From JAXHUE01 sp034189655 (GTDB lineage: Bacteria > Chloroflexota > Dehalococcoidia > E44-bin15), in contig JAXHUE010000009.1 in NCBI GenBank assembly GCA_034189655.1, positions 1-60,223 of the forward strand: DNA of 60,223 nucleotides, given 5' to 3'. The first letter of the stretch is position 1; every line of letters begins with the position of its first letter. The position numbers and the translations under genes were made by a program. The notes below the pieces were generated by a model. It was not told the DNA's origin. It did no database searches and was given only the letters and a program-made list of their open reading frames with translations. This document shows, piece by piece, positions 15,550 to 23,314 of the stretch.

Positions 15550-17082
15550 ATGCCCAGAGAAGGCGTGTTGGCCCATACACTCTACGAGAGACTCAACCGG
15601 GAGCAGCTGGAGCTCATCCACGCCGCCTCCATCGAGATACTGCACGACCCCGGCATAGTGTGCTTCAACCGCGAGGCAGCAGACGTCCTCTCCGATAACG
15701 GGGCCACGGTCACCGCCGATGCCGCTGCCAAGAGCTGGCGGGTGAGCATACCGGAGGCCATGGTGCTCCGTGCCCTGGAGACAACCCCCAAGGTGATAAC
15801 GCTGGGGGCCAGGCGCCCGGAGAATGTCCTGGTGCTGGACGGGAGCGAGCCACGGGTGTACTTCGCCAGCGGCTCAGAGACCAACGTGTGGCTCGATATG
15901 CAGGTGGACACCTTCGTCAACAAGGCGGACAGGACGGTGGAGATGGAGCTGGCCACCTTCCACCCCCGCCGCGGCATGCTCGCCGACCTGTGCACCGCCG
16001 CCCGCCTCGGCGAGCACCTGGAGAACCTCGACGGCTTCATCAGGCCGGTCAACATCCAGGACGATGACATCACGGACGTGAACAAGGACGTGAACAAGTT
16101 CTTCGGCTGCCTAAACAACATGACCAAGCACGTGATGGCCGGCCTCACCAGCCTGGACAAGCTGGACGACGTGATACGGATGGCGGAGCTCATCGTCGGC
16201 GGCGAGAGGGAGCTCAGGCAGAACCCCATCATATCCTTCATCACCTGTGTCTTCAAGAGCCCGCTCCAGCTCGTGGACGACACCACGCAGAAGTGCATCG
16301 AGATCGTGAAGAGGGGCATGCCCGTGGTGATATCGTCCTCCCCGCAGGGCGGCTCAACGGCCCCCATGAAAGAGGCGGGGATGCTGGCCCAGATAAACGC
16401 CGAGATACTGGGGGGCATAACCCTGGGCCAGATGGTGAACCCGGGCGCACCGGTGATATACGGCAGCGTGCCCACGAGGGCAGGGCTCGACGACCTGGCC
16501 GATACCTACGGTGTCCCCGAGTTCAACCACTACAACGTGGACTGTATCCAGATGGCCCGCTACTACGGCCTCCCCTGCTACTCCACGGCGGGCGTCGCCG
16601 ACGTGAAGGTGCCCGGTGTCCAGGCCTCCGTGGAGAAGCTCTTCTCCCACATCGTCATCGCCCTGGCCGGTGCCCAGTACATCCACTATGCCTTCGGCCT
16701 GCTCGACAAGACCGCCACCTTCTGCCCGGTGCAGGCAGTGGTGGACGACGCCCACATCGGCTGGGTCAAGGGCCTGCTGCGCGCACCCGCCATGGACCAG
16801 GCGGAGTTCGCCTCCTCCCTGGAGCAGGTGCGGCAGGTGATGGACACCCCGCAGAAGCTCTTCGTGCGCCACATCCGCCCGCTCATGCGCGCCGGCCTGG
16901 TGACCACGCCCTACGCATTCGAGGGCGACAGGGAGCGGGACGAGGTGTTCATCCACGCCGGCAGGAAGATGCAGGAGCTCCTGGAGCGGCCGGTGGAGCA
17001 CATCCCGCCCTACATCACAGAGCACATATTCAGAGAAGTCCCGGGCATACTGCCCAGGCTAAATCCATATCGAGAGGGGTAG
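15550..17082 (+). CDS. MttB-family methyltransferase 2
   Basis: Second MttB-superfamily methyltransferase in the operon, 510 residues, clearly related to the one at 13294 (shared NPGAPVIYGS, MARYYGLPCYSTAGVADAKV-like and AGAQYIHYAFGLLD segments) but divergent enough to have a different substrate. No internal TAG, hence no pyrrolysine. Ends one base before the corrinoid protein. Two methyltransferases feeding a single corrinoid protein suggests the operon can demethylate two amines, or one amine in two steps. Confidence 0.87.
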   Translation: MPREGVLAHTLYERLNREQLELIHAASIEILHDPGIVCFNREAADVLSDNGATVTADAAAKSWRVSIPEAMVLRALETTPKVITLGARRPENVLVLDGSEPRVYFASGSETNVWLDMQVDTFVNKADRTVEMELATFHPRRGMLADLCTAARLGEHLENLDGFIRPVNIQDDDITDVNKDVNKFFGCLNNMTKHVMAGLTSLDKLDDVIRMAELIVGGERELRQNPIISFITCVFKSPLQLVDDTTQKCIEIVKRGMPVVISSSPQGGSTAPMKEAGMLAQINAEILGGITLGQMVNPGAPVIYGSVPTRAGLDDLADTYGVPEFNHYNVDCIQMARYYGLPCYSTAGVADVKVPGVQASVEKLFSHIVIALAGAQYIHYAFGLLDKTATFCPVQAVVDDAHIGWVKGLLRAPAMDQAEFASSLEQVRQVMDTPQKLFVRHIRPLMRAGLVTTPYAFEGDRERDEVFIHAGRKMQELLERPVEHIPPYITEHIFREVPGILPRLNPYREG

Positions 17083-17083
17083 A

Positions 17084-17770
17084 ATGGCTGAAGACATCTT
17101 AGCCCAGATAAGGCACAACGTGATCCAGGGGCGAATCACCAAGGACGACGAGGGATACGACGAGGGGATGGTGGGCACGCCCGGGGTCACCGATCTGGTC
17201 CAGCAGGCCCTCGATGAGGGCATCGACCCTTCCCGCGTGGTGGTCGAGGGCCTCACCGAAGGCATGAAGATCGTGGGGCAAAAGTTCGAGGCCAAGGAGT
17301 ACTTCATTCCCGATATGCTGGCATCAGCAGAGACCGTGGGAGCGGCCATGGAGATCCTGGCACCGCACCTGGCCAAGTCAGGCGTGGCCTCGAAGGGCAA
17401 GGTCATGATGGCCACGGTGAAGGGAGACCTCCACGATATCGGCAAGAACATAGTGGCCATCATCTTGAAGGGCGATGGCTACGAGGTCACCGACCTGGGC
17501 TCCGACGTGGCGCCCGCTGACATAGTGGCCGAGGTGAAAAAGGAGAGGCCAAACTTCCTCGGCCTCTCCGCGCTGCTCACCACTACCATGGTGGCGATGA
17601 AGGAGACCATCGATAACCTGGCACAGGCCGGCCTCAGGGACGGGGTCAAGGTCTTGATCGGGGGCGCCCCCATCACGGCAGAGTTCGCCGCCGAGATCGG
17701 TGCCGACGGCTACGGCTCCGACGCGTTCCACGCCCTCAAGGTGGTGAACGAGATGCAGAAGGGCGCGTGA
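17084..17770 (+). CDS. corrinoid protein (MttC/MtbC-like methyl carrier)
   Basis: 228-residue cobalamin-binding methyl carrier. The helical cap domain comes first, then the B12 domain with the lower-ligand motif Asp115-x-His117-x-x-Gly120 (GDLHDIGKN), GLSALLTTTM and the IGGAPIT loop. The N-terminal cap has an acidic insertion, KDDEGYDEGMVGTPGV at about 20-35, compared with typical MttC proteins. It lies immediately after MttB homologue 2 and ends overlapping a possible GTG start of the next gene. It should accept methyl groups from both MttB homologues and pass them to the methyl-THF enzyme. Confidence 0.92.
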   Translation: MAEDILAQIRHNVIQGRITKDDEGYDEGMVGTPGVTDLVQQALDEGIDPSRVVVEGLTEGMKIVGQKFEAKEYFIPDMLASAETVGAAMEILAPHLAKSGVASKGKVMMATVKGDLHDIGKNIVAIILKGDGYEVTDLGSDVAPADIVAEVKKERPNFLGLSALLTTTMVAMKETIDNLAQAGLRDGVKVLIGGAPITAEFAAEIGADGYGSDAFHALKVVNEMQKGA

Positions 17771-17778
17771 GGTGGGAC

Positions 17779-19026
17779 ATGACGTACCAGAGGTCAGCCT
17801 ACGATGAGGCGATAAAGAGTGGCCAGTACCAGAAGGTGACCGGCCTCACCGGCAAGTACGACAACGTGCGGCGCCTGTGGGAGGACGAGGTCTTGCGCCT
17901 CTTCCCGCAGCCTTACATCCAGCGGCTGGTGGACGAGAGGCAGGCGAGGGGAAAGGGCATCCGCATACTAGACCTGGGGTGCGGCAGCGGCGACGGCTTC
18001 GAGCTGCTCATGAGCGTGAAGCGCGACGACCGCGGCCTCTCAAACCACGCCACTATCGCCATAGAGCCCCAGCTCCTCGAGTTCTACAAGGGCGTCGACT
18101 TGAACCCGGGGCTCATCGCACAGGCAGAGGATATCTACGGCCGCGACCCCAGGATGACCTTCGTCGAGCGCAACTTCAACGATGTCGACCTGGCCAAGGA
18201 TGAGCCCTACGACCTCTTCCTGGCCTCCTATGGCACCCCTTCCCACAACAGCCACGAGCCCAATGCCAGGCTGCTGGCCAACATCGCCACCAACGGGCGC
18301 AACGGCTCCCTGGTCATCGCTGACTGGCTGGGCCGCTACTCCTACGAGTGGTGGGACCTGTGGGACAGCGACTTGCGCCGCGAGAAGTGGATGAACTACG
18401 TCATCTCCTACATATACCCCGAAGAGGAGAGGAAACACCGCCAGCTCAGCAACCTCGACCTGGCCCTCCTGTCGCGCCGCGAGGTGCTCTCCATCGTCGC
18501 CAGGGCACGCCGCCTCTCCGGGGTGGGCATACGGGTGAGGCGTCTCTTCGACCGCTCGGTGCTCGTAGGCCGCCACATCGATACCAGGGACTACAACCCC
18601 CACGCACAGCCGGTGCGCCAGCAGGTCAACTCCCTGTTCGAGCCCAACATAAGGACCGACCTGGAGAGCCTGCTCTTACGCTACGTCCCCAAGGAGGGGT
18701 TCGACGAGGTGAACCGGTTCTACTCCACCTTCCACGACTCGTGGAACGCGCTGGTGCGCTATGTCATCGCGCTGCTGCAGCACCGCGACGGGGTGACGTC
18801 CGGCCCCGAGCCCAGGATCGAGGGGGGCCACCCTCGTCCGGTGAGGAGGGCCATGGCCGATATGCGCCGCCTCATCTCGTATGCCGACCGCTGTGACATG
18901 GGCGATTGCCGCGCCAACTGCATCGAGCCCCAGCTCGGCTACGCCTTGAGGGAGCTGGAGATGCGGCTACAGCGTGGGTTGGGATGTGGACATGGCCTGG
19001 TGGCCATACTTGAGGTGGAGAAGTAG
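17779..19026 (+). CDS. class I SAM-dependent methyltransferase with Cys-rich tail
   Basis: About 415 residues. The N-terminal two-thirds is a Rossmann methyltransferase: LDLGCGSGDGFELL is motif I, followed by GVDLNPGLIAQAE and an acidic/aromatic post-motif. The C-terminal third is not recognised; it ends with CDMGDCRANCIEP and a final GCGHG, five cysteines and a histidine that could form a metal site. ATG 17779 is chosen with AGGTGG upstream; GTG 17767, overlapping the previous stop (GTGA), is equally possible. As last gene of the corrinoid operon it may make or modify the methylated amine used by the pathway, but the substrate is unknown. Confidence 0.75.
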   Translation: MTYQRSAYDEAIKSGQYQKVTGLTGKYDNVRRLWEDEVLRLFPQPYIQRLVDERQARGKGIRILDLGCGSGDGFELLMSVKRDDRGLSNHATIAIEPQLLEFYKGVDLNPGLIAQAEDIYGRDPRMTFVERNFNDVDLAKDEPYDLFLASYGTPSHNSHEPNARLLANIATNGRNGSLVIADWLGRYSYEWWDLWDSDLRREKWMNYVISYIYPEEERKHRQLSNLDLALLSRREVLSIVARARRLSGVGIRVRRLFDRSVLVGRHIDTRDYNPHAQPVRQQVNSLFEPNIRTDLESLLLRYVPKEGFDEVNRFYSTFHDSWNALVRYVIALLQHRDGVTSGPEPRIEGGHPRPVRRAMADMRRLISYADRCDMGDCRANCIEPQLGYALRELEMRLQRGLGCGHGLVAILEVEK

Positions 19027-19233
19027 CGCCGGGCCACACGCCCGCGCCAACCGCTCCTGGCATGTCTTGCAAGGTCGCCCGCCTCTCTCCGGGCCCACGA
19101 AGCGAGCGGCAGTCATGGTGGATTTAGGGGGTGGAACCTCCCTCGCACCCCCGGTGCGAACCCTTAAAAAGAGAACCGGGGACCTCTTGCCCCCGCTCCT
19201 CTACAGTGGTTGAAGCTCTCCAGTGGCGGTTGA
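19027..19233. other. intergenic region with two alternative hairpins
   Basis: No gene found. GGGGGTG (19127-19133) can pair with CACCCCC (19146-19152), while TCGCACC (19143-19149) can pair with GGTGCGA (19153-19159); the two stems share bases and exclude each other. The region lies between convergent genes, so it may act as a terminator. Confidence 0.45.
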
Positions 19234-19374
19234 TTACTTCTTACCGATGCGGTATACCTTCGTGCCACATACCGGGCACTCGCCTTGAGTCGCCGGGCGA
19301 CCATTCTTCATAGTGATGGACTTCGGGTTCTTGATCTCCCTCTTGGCACGGCACTTCATGCAGTACGCTTCCAT
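19234..19374 (-). CDS. small zinc-ribbon protein (DUF5679-like)
   Basis: 46-residue protein with two Cys pairs, YCMKCRAKREI near the start and CPVCGTKVYRI near the end, separated by the basic stretch PKSITMKNGRPATQG. This is the DUF5679 pattern of tiny zinc ribbons related to topoisomerase C-terminal modules; function unknown, nucleic-acid binding likely. The ATG at 19374 is preceded by GGGGGG; the in-frame region upstream to 19449 lacks a start signal. Monocistronic. Confidence 0.75.
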   Translation of the reverse strand: MEAYCMKCRAKREIKNPKSITMKNGRPATQGECPVCGTKVYRIGKK

Positions 19375-19417
19375 CGAGCCCCCCTTTACAGTTGTACCTC
19401 TGAAAAGGCCTTGTAGT

Positions 19418-19446
19418 AGACTAGCAGAGAACCGCCGCTCTGTCAA
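19418..19446 (-). promoter_or_regulatory. candidate promoter for the small zinc-ribbon gene
   Basis: Minus strand: TTGACA (19441-19446), 17-base spacer, TAGTCT (19418-19423), 44 bases upstream of the ATG. The -10 is weak. Confidence 0.4.
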
Positions 19447-19532
19447 CACCTTTGGCTGCCGTTTATCTAAATCAGGCCCTAATTGGCCCCTTCCAGGCCG
19501 CTTCGTACAAGCCCCTCTATACCACCTGCCCG

Positions 19533-19751
19533 CTACCCCTGGGGGGGCTCCAGCACCAGGCGGACGCCCCCCTCGGCCTCCTCCACCTTGACCGAGTACC
19601 CCTTACTATGGGCCAGCCGCGACACGTTCTCCCTGGATGTGGCGGTCTCCACCAGGACGGCGACTGGCTGGCCCGGGTGTGTCTCGATGGCCTTCTTGGT
19701 CCTCACCACCGGGATGGGGCAGGAGTAACCGCGCACGTCTACCTCGATCAC
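19533..19751 (-). CDS. TusA/YedF-like sulfurtransferase-fold protein
   Basis: 72-residue single TusA domain. The defining Cys-Pro motif is in VDVRGYSCPIPVVRTKKAIE; the rest matches the two-layer alpha/beta fold. In selenium-using bacteria a YedF protein with this domain is encoded next to YedE, and that is the case here. It may carry selenium or sulfur as a persulfide-type adduct. GTG 19751 is preferred: a GGAGGG site lies just upstream and the start overlaps the stop of the preceding gene (GTGA). It is the last gene of the four-gene selenium operon. Confidence 0.82.
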   Translation of the reverse strand: MIEVDVRGYSCPIPVVRTKKAIETHPGQPVAVLVETATSRENVSRLAHSKGYSVKVEEAEGGVRLVLEPPQG

Positions 19752-20641
19752 CTTTGCCCTCCTTCTGTAACACACACCTCGCTCCACTGGCAGAGGTGTG
19801 CCCTGAACACCGCGGGGAACTGGGCGATGATGTGCCGCACCCTGGTCGCCGGGGTGGCCTCGGCGAGCACGCCCGCCACGCGATTGGCCCTGGCTGCGAG
19901 TGTGGCCGCCTGGTGCGGCTCAAGTCCGGCGTAGACGAAGGCGGCCACCAGTCCGGTGATGGTGTCACCCGTCCCCCCGATGGCCTCCAGCGCCGGCCAA
20001 TCGGGCTCGGCCACCGTCTCCACGATGTCACCATTGCACACGATGTAGTCCATAGAGCCCTTGACCAGGAGCAGCCTGGCGGCGCCGCCGATGAGGTAGG
20101 CCGCGCTCACCAGCCTGGGCGTCCTGGTGATATCGGTGTCGAAGAGGTGCCTTGAGATGTAGGCCGGGTGCAGGGCATCGGGGTCGGCGAGGAAGGCCAT
20201 CTCGGAGGCATCCGGGGTGAAGATATCGAACTGGGGGGCCAGGCCCGCTGCCTTGGCGGCATACATCGATGCCGCATCGGCGATGGTGACCGGCCTGGGA
20301 GAGCACCCCTCAAGCGACTGGCACAGCCTCCTGGTGAGCGCGATGTCGGGGAGGCAGTAGTGCAGCGCCAGCACCTGCGGAGAGAGCCCGGCTACGCCCT
20401 CGATGAGGTATTCGTAGATGGCGCGGCTGCCACTGCCCCGCCCGGTGTCGCCGGCGACGCAGACACGGGGGCCCTCCAGCCCCAGGTACTCCGCGGTGAC
20501 CAGCGCCGCGCTGGCCATCGCCGCCGTGCCCTGTCCACAGGGGATACGCCTCCCGTCCACGACCAGCGCGTCCCCCTCCACGGCGGCCTGGCCCACGGTG
20601 AGGGGCAACCCATCCATGGGCACCGTTCCCGCAATGAGCAT
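19748..20641 (-). CDS. ribokinase-fold protein related to NAD(P)HX dehydratase
   Basis: About 297 residues with the ribokinase fold of NAD(P)H-hydrate dehydratase and sugar kinases. The C-terminal anion-hole motif is GGTGDTITGLVAAFVYAG, and the central FTPDASEMAF resembles the NAXD TPxxxE motif. The N-terminal third is not typical for NAXD. It is coupled to its neighbours on both sides (ATGA with DUF3343, GTGA with the TusA-like gene), which places it in selenium metabolism. It may phosphorylate or dehydrate a small molecule; the substrate is unknown. The ATG at 20641 follows GGGAGGTG; a GTG one codon upstream is equivalent. Confidence 0.7.
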   Translation of the reverse strand: MLIAGTVPMDGLPLTVGQAAVEGDALVVDGRRIPCGQGTAAMASAALVTAEYLGLEGPRVCVAGDTGRGSGSRAIYEYLIEGVAGLSPQVLALHYCLPDIALTRRLCQSLEGCSPRPVTIADAASMYAAKAAGLAPQFDIFTPDASEMAFLADPDALHPAYISRHLFDTDITRTPRLVSAAYLIGGAARLLLVKGSMDYIVCNGDIVETVAEPDWPALEAIGGTGDTITGLVAAFVYAGLEPHQAATLAARANRVAGVLAEATPATRVRHIIAQFPAVFRAHLCQWSEVCVTEGGQR

Positions 20642-21180
20642 CACCTGTCACCTCCCCCCCGCCACATCTCCAGGCACTCCTCCAGTGCGCGGTCGAGCAT
20701 GAGGGCGCACAGGGTGAAGCCGGTGTCGCGCGGCCGTGGGGCCTCGGTGAGCCTCCTGCCGACGAGCTCGGCGTGGAGGTAGGGGATATCGGGGCAGCCG
20801 CCGCCTGAGGTATTCACGATGATGCCGCTCCCCTTTTCGAAGGTGAGCTTCATGTTGGCCGCCTTGACCATCGTCCAGTCGCCGAGGTCGGTGACCTTCA
20901 CCACCTCCAGTATCCTTGGGGCCCCGGGCTTCACCGGCTCGATGCTCATGTAGTAGGCCCCCTTCTCGTCGAGGGCCCTCTCTATCCCTGGGGCCTCCAC
21001 CAGGTTTATCTCCAGCGCCAGGTCGCAGCCCTTGCGCATCTCCGGGGGCGGGGCCACCAGCTTCACCCTGTAGCCTGCCCCCTTGAGTACCTTCTCTGCC
21101 TTCATGGCGTCGTTGACATCCATGAACAGCACCAGCCCTCCGCCCTGGAACTGGCCCTCTTTCCTTTTCGCTCGAACCAT
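20641..21180 (-). CDS. DUF3343 putative Se/S carrier protein
   Basis: 179 residues. The N-terminal half is DUF3343: GLVLFMDVNDAMKAEKVLK, then a conserved Cys in MRKGCDLALEIN. The C-terminal half has GSGIIVNTSGGGCPDIPYLH with a second Cys, and a final CALMLDRALEECLEM. DUF3343 proteins occur beside yedE/yedF in selenium-utilising genomes and are thought to be selenium or sulfur carriers. The ATG at 21180 has GGAGGAGGG upstream. Second gene of the operon, 17 bases after yedE. Confidence 0.8.
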   Translation of the reverse strand: MVRAKRKEGQFQGGGLVLFMDVNDAMKAEKVLKGAGYRVKLVAPPPEMRKGCDLALEINLVEAPGIERALDEKGAYYMSIEPVKPGAPRILEVVKVTDLGDWTMVKAANMKLTFEKGSGIIVNTSGGGCPDIPYLHAELVGRRLTEAPRPRDTGFTLCALMLDRALEECLEMWRGGGDR

Positions 21181-21197
21181 CGGTGCCCTCCTCCTGG

Positions 21198-22259
21198 CTA
21201 TGTCACCTGCTCGCGCATCATGAGCCCGACGGCGCAGCAGAACGCGATGCCCACCAGCACGGCGGCGGGCCCGAACGTGCCAGTGCCACTGGGGCTCGAT
21301 GCCAGCAGGAAGTTGTGAGAGAACGCCGCCCCCACGATGAGGCCGAGGACGGTGACACCGGCATCGATATCGCCCTCACCGGAGAGGATGGCCTGCCGCA
21401 GTGGACAGCCACCGAGCAGGGTGCCAGAAAGCCCTACGAGCAGCATGCCCAGGAAGTTCCACAGGTGGTCATCGTGGGCCACGGGCTGGCCGACGAAGCC
21501 CCAGCTCACCGACCCCAGGACGGCGTTGGCTATTATGGCGGCGATGAAGAAGGCGGCGATGCCGCTGAAGAGGTAAGTGTCCCTCACCATGATGAGGTCG
21601 CGCCAACCGCCGACAAAGCACATCCTGGTGCGCTGCGCCATGAAGCCCACGCCCAGCCCGACCGCGAGCGATATCCCCAGGGCAGCGTGCATCGCCCCGG
21701 GCCCGCTCTCGCTGGCGAAGATGAAGCCGGGCACGAAGATGGCCAGGAGCAGGAGCCCCACCATGGCCACCGGCATCACCCACCCCGCCATCGCGGGCAC
21801 ACCCGTGGCACGGCCCATGGTGAAGCCCCTCTTCAAGAAGATGATGCCGATTGCGGCGCCGGCCACCACGCCGGCGAGGGCGGTGATCCCGTTCAGGTCA
21901 CCGCCGGCGAGGCGCAGGAGGGCGCGGATGGGGCAGCCCAGGAACACCAGTGCCCCCACCATCATGAAGGCCCCCAGGAAGAAGCGGATGAGGGGCGAGG
22001 AGCCGCCACGGGAGCGGAACTCGCGGAAGGCCAGGGAGGAGGCGAAGGCCCCCAGCACGAAGCCCATGATCTCCGGCCTTATGTACTGGACCACGCTGGC
22101 CTGGTGCAGCCCGATGCCGCCCGCGATGTCGCGCATGAAGCAGGCAACGCATATGCCCATGTTGGGCGGGTTCCCCCACACCGTCATCATGGCGGCGAGG
22201 GCGCCAAAGGCGAGCCCGGCAAGTACTATCCAGGCTCTCGGCGTCCATAGTCGTCGCAC
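21198..22259 (-). CDS. yedE: YedE-family selenium-metabolism membrane protein
   Basis: 353-residue integral membrane protein of the YeeE/YedE family with about nine or ten hydrophobic helices. The two internally related halves each have the family's Gly-Cys-Pro element, FLGCPIRALLR and LGGCPLRQAI, plus other membrane cysteines (MGICVACFMRD, RMCFVGGWRD). Members next to DUF3343 and TusA-like genes form the selenium-linked YedE subgroup, believed to transport a selenium species. GTG 22259 has AAAGGAGG upstream. First gene of the operon, divergent from a LysR regulator. Confidence 0.87.
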   Translation of the reverse strand: MRRLWTPRAWIVLAGLAFGALAAMMTVWGNPPNMGICVACFMRDIAGGIGLHQASVVQYIRPEIMGFVLGAFASSLAFREFRSRGGSSPLIRFFLGAFMMVGALVFLGCPIRALLRLAGGDLNGITALAGVVAGAAIGIIFLKRGFTMGRATGVPAMAGWVMPVAMVGLLLLAIFVPGFIFASESGPGAMHAALGISLAVGLGVGFMAQRTRMCFVGGWRDLIMVRDTYLFSGIAAFFIAAIIANAVLGSVSWGFVGQPVAHDDHLWNFLGMLLVGLSGTLLGGCPLRQAILSGEGDIDAGVTVLGLIVGAAFSHNFLLASSPSGTGTFGPAAVLVGIAFCCAVGLMMREQVT

Positions 22260-22326
22260 AGTATCGGCCTCCTTTCTTTCACCCCCTTGCCTTGCCGCCG
22301 CCTATGCCCTACAATAGCTGCGGCCG

Positions 22327-22355
22327 ATTATATCATAAACAATATAATTATACAA
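22327..22355 (-). promoter_or_regulatory. promoter of the yedE operon
   Basis: Minus strand: TTGTAT (22350-22355), 17-base spacer, perfect TATAAT (22327-22332). It overlaps the AT-rich palindromes in the divergent intergenic region, as expected for LysR control. Confidence 0.55.
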
Positions 22356-22376
22356 GATAAGATATAGTTATATATC
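22343..22376. promoter_or_regulatory. putative LysR operator palindromes
   Basis: A perfect palindrome TATAATTATA (22343-22352) is followed by the inverted repeat GATATA-4-TATATC (22361-22376). They form a strikingly AT-rich block in a GC-rich genome between the divergent yedE and lysR genes and cover the yedE -35 region. Confidence 0.55.
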
Positions 22377-22391
22377 GGGAGGGGGAGAACG

Positions 22392-23291
22392 GTGAACATC
22401 GAGTACCTGAAGACCTATGTGGAGGTAGTCAAGGCCGGGAGCTTCTCGGAGGCGGCGAAGAGACTCGGCCTGAGCCAGCCCGCGGTATCGTTCCAGATAC
22501 AGAAGCTGGAGCGAGACCTGGGGGTGCGCCTCATCGACCGCGGGCAGAAGGCCATCACCGTGACCGAGGCCGGAAAGAGGGTGCTCCGCTTCGCCCAGTC
22601 CATCGAGGAGGAGAGGGTGCACCTGCTACAGGACGTGGAGCGCCTGCGCCACGAGGTGACGGGGACCATGGTCATCGCCGCGAGCACCATCCCCGGCGAG
22701 GTCCTCCTCCCCCCCTTGCTGGGGGAGTTCAAGACGCTCCACCCGGCGGTGGGGGCCCAGGTAGAGATATCAGACTCCCTCACCGTCATCGACGGGGTGG
22801 TAGGCGGTGCCTACGATGTAGGTCTCTGCGGCGTGGCCCCGCAGGGCCAGGCGCTCGACTGCTTCAAGATAGGGGAGGACGAGCTCGTGCTCATCGTCTT
22901 CCCGGGTCACCCCTTCGCGGCACGGGGTGCGATATCGCTCTTCGAGCTCGACGGGGAGCCGCTCATCTTCAGGGAGCAGACCTCGGGCACACAGCACAGC
23001 CTCGCCCTGCTCCTGGCAGAGGCCGGGCTGGACATAGAGAGGTGGTCGCCCTCCCTGGTGCTGGGGACATCTCAGGCCGTGGTCACCGCGGTGGAGGCCG
23101 GGGTAGGGATCGCCTTCGTATCAAGCCTGGCCATCAAGAAGAGCGTGAGCCTGGGGCTGGTCAAGCAGGTGGCCGTAGACGGCCTGAGGCTCATGCGCAG
23201 CTTCTACTGCATCTACCGACAGGAGAGGGTGGTCTCGCGCCTGCTCTCCGAGTTCATCGCCTTCGTCCGCGCCAGGGCGGCGCAGGGATAG
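22392..23291 (+). CDS. LysR-type regulator, probably of selenium metabolism
   Basis: 299-residue LysR-family transcription factor. The winged helix-turn-helix is at about 16-36 (GSFSEAAKRLGLSQPAVSFQ), then the linker helix, and the periplasmic-binding-like effector domain from about residue 90. It is divergent from yedE with a 132-base intergenic region holding AT-rich inverted repeats. A selenium-metabolism-associated LysR subgroup is known; genomic position points to this one regulating the yedE operon. The effector is unknown. Ribosome site GGGAGGGGG lies just before the ATG. Confidence 0.88.
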   Translation: MNIEYLKTYVEVVKAGSFSEAAKRLGLSQPAVSFQIQKLERDLGVRLIDRGQKAITVTEAGKRVLRFAQSIEEERVHLLQDVERLRHEVTGTMVIAASTIPGEVLLPPLLGEFKTLHPAVGAQVEISDSLTVIDGVVGGAYDVGLCGVAPQGQALDCFKIGEDELVLIVFPGHPFAARGAISLFELDGEPLIFREQTSGTQHSLALLLAEAGLDIERWSPSLVLGTSQAVVTAVEAGVGIAFVSSLAIKKSVSLGLVKQVAVDGLRLMRSFYCIYRQERVVSRLLSEFIAFVRARAAQG

Positions 23292-23314
23292 CCCCCGGTC
23301 GGGGGGGCCCTATC
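23287..23314. terminator. candidate bidirectional terminator
   Basis: GATAG (23287-23291) pairs with CTATC (23310-23314), with an inner CCCCC/GGGGG stem and a small bulge. It overlaps the LysR stop and lies against the end of the convergent MFS gene. Confidence 0.4.

Noticed and set aside
13294..17082. Pyrrolysine (TAG) in the MttB homologues
   Set aside because: Both genes are continuous without internal TAG; they belong to the non-pyrrolysine branch.
19127..19215. Possible tRNA, from GGTGCGAACCC resembling a T-arm
   Set aside because: No acceptor stem, no anticodon arm and no proper T-stem; the complementarity is better explained by the simple hairpins.
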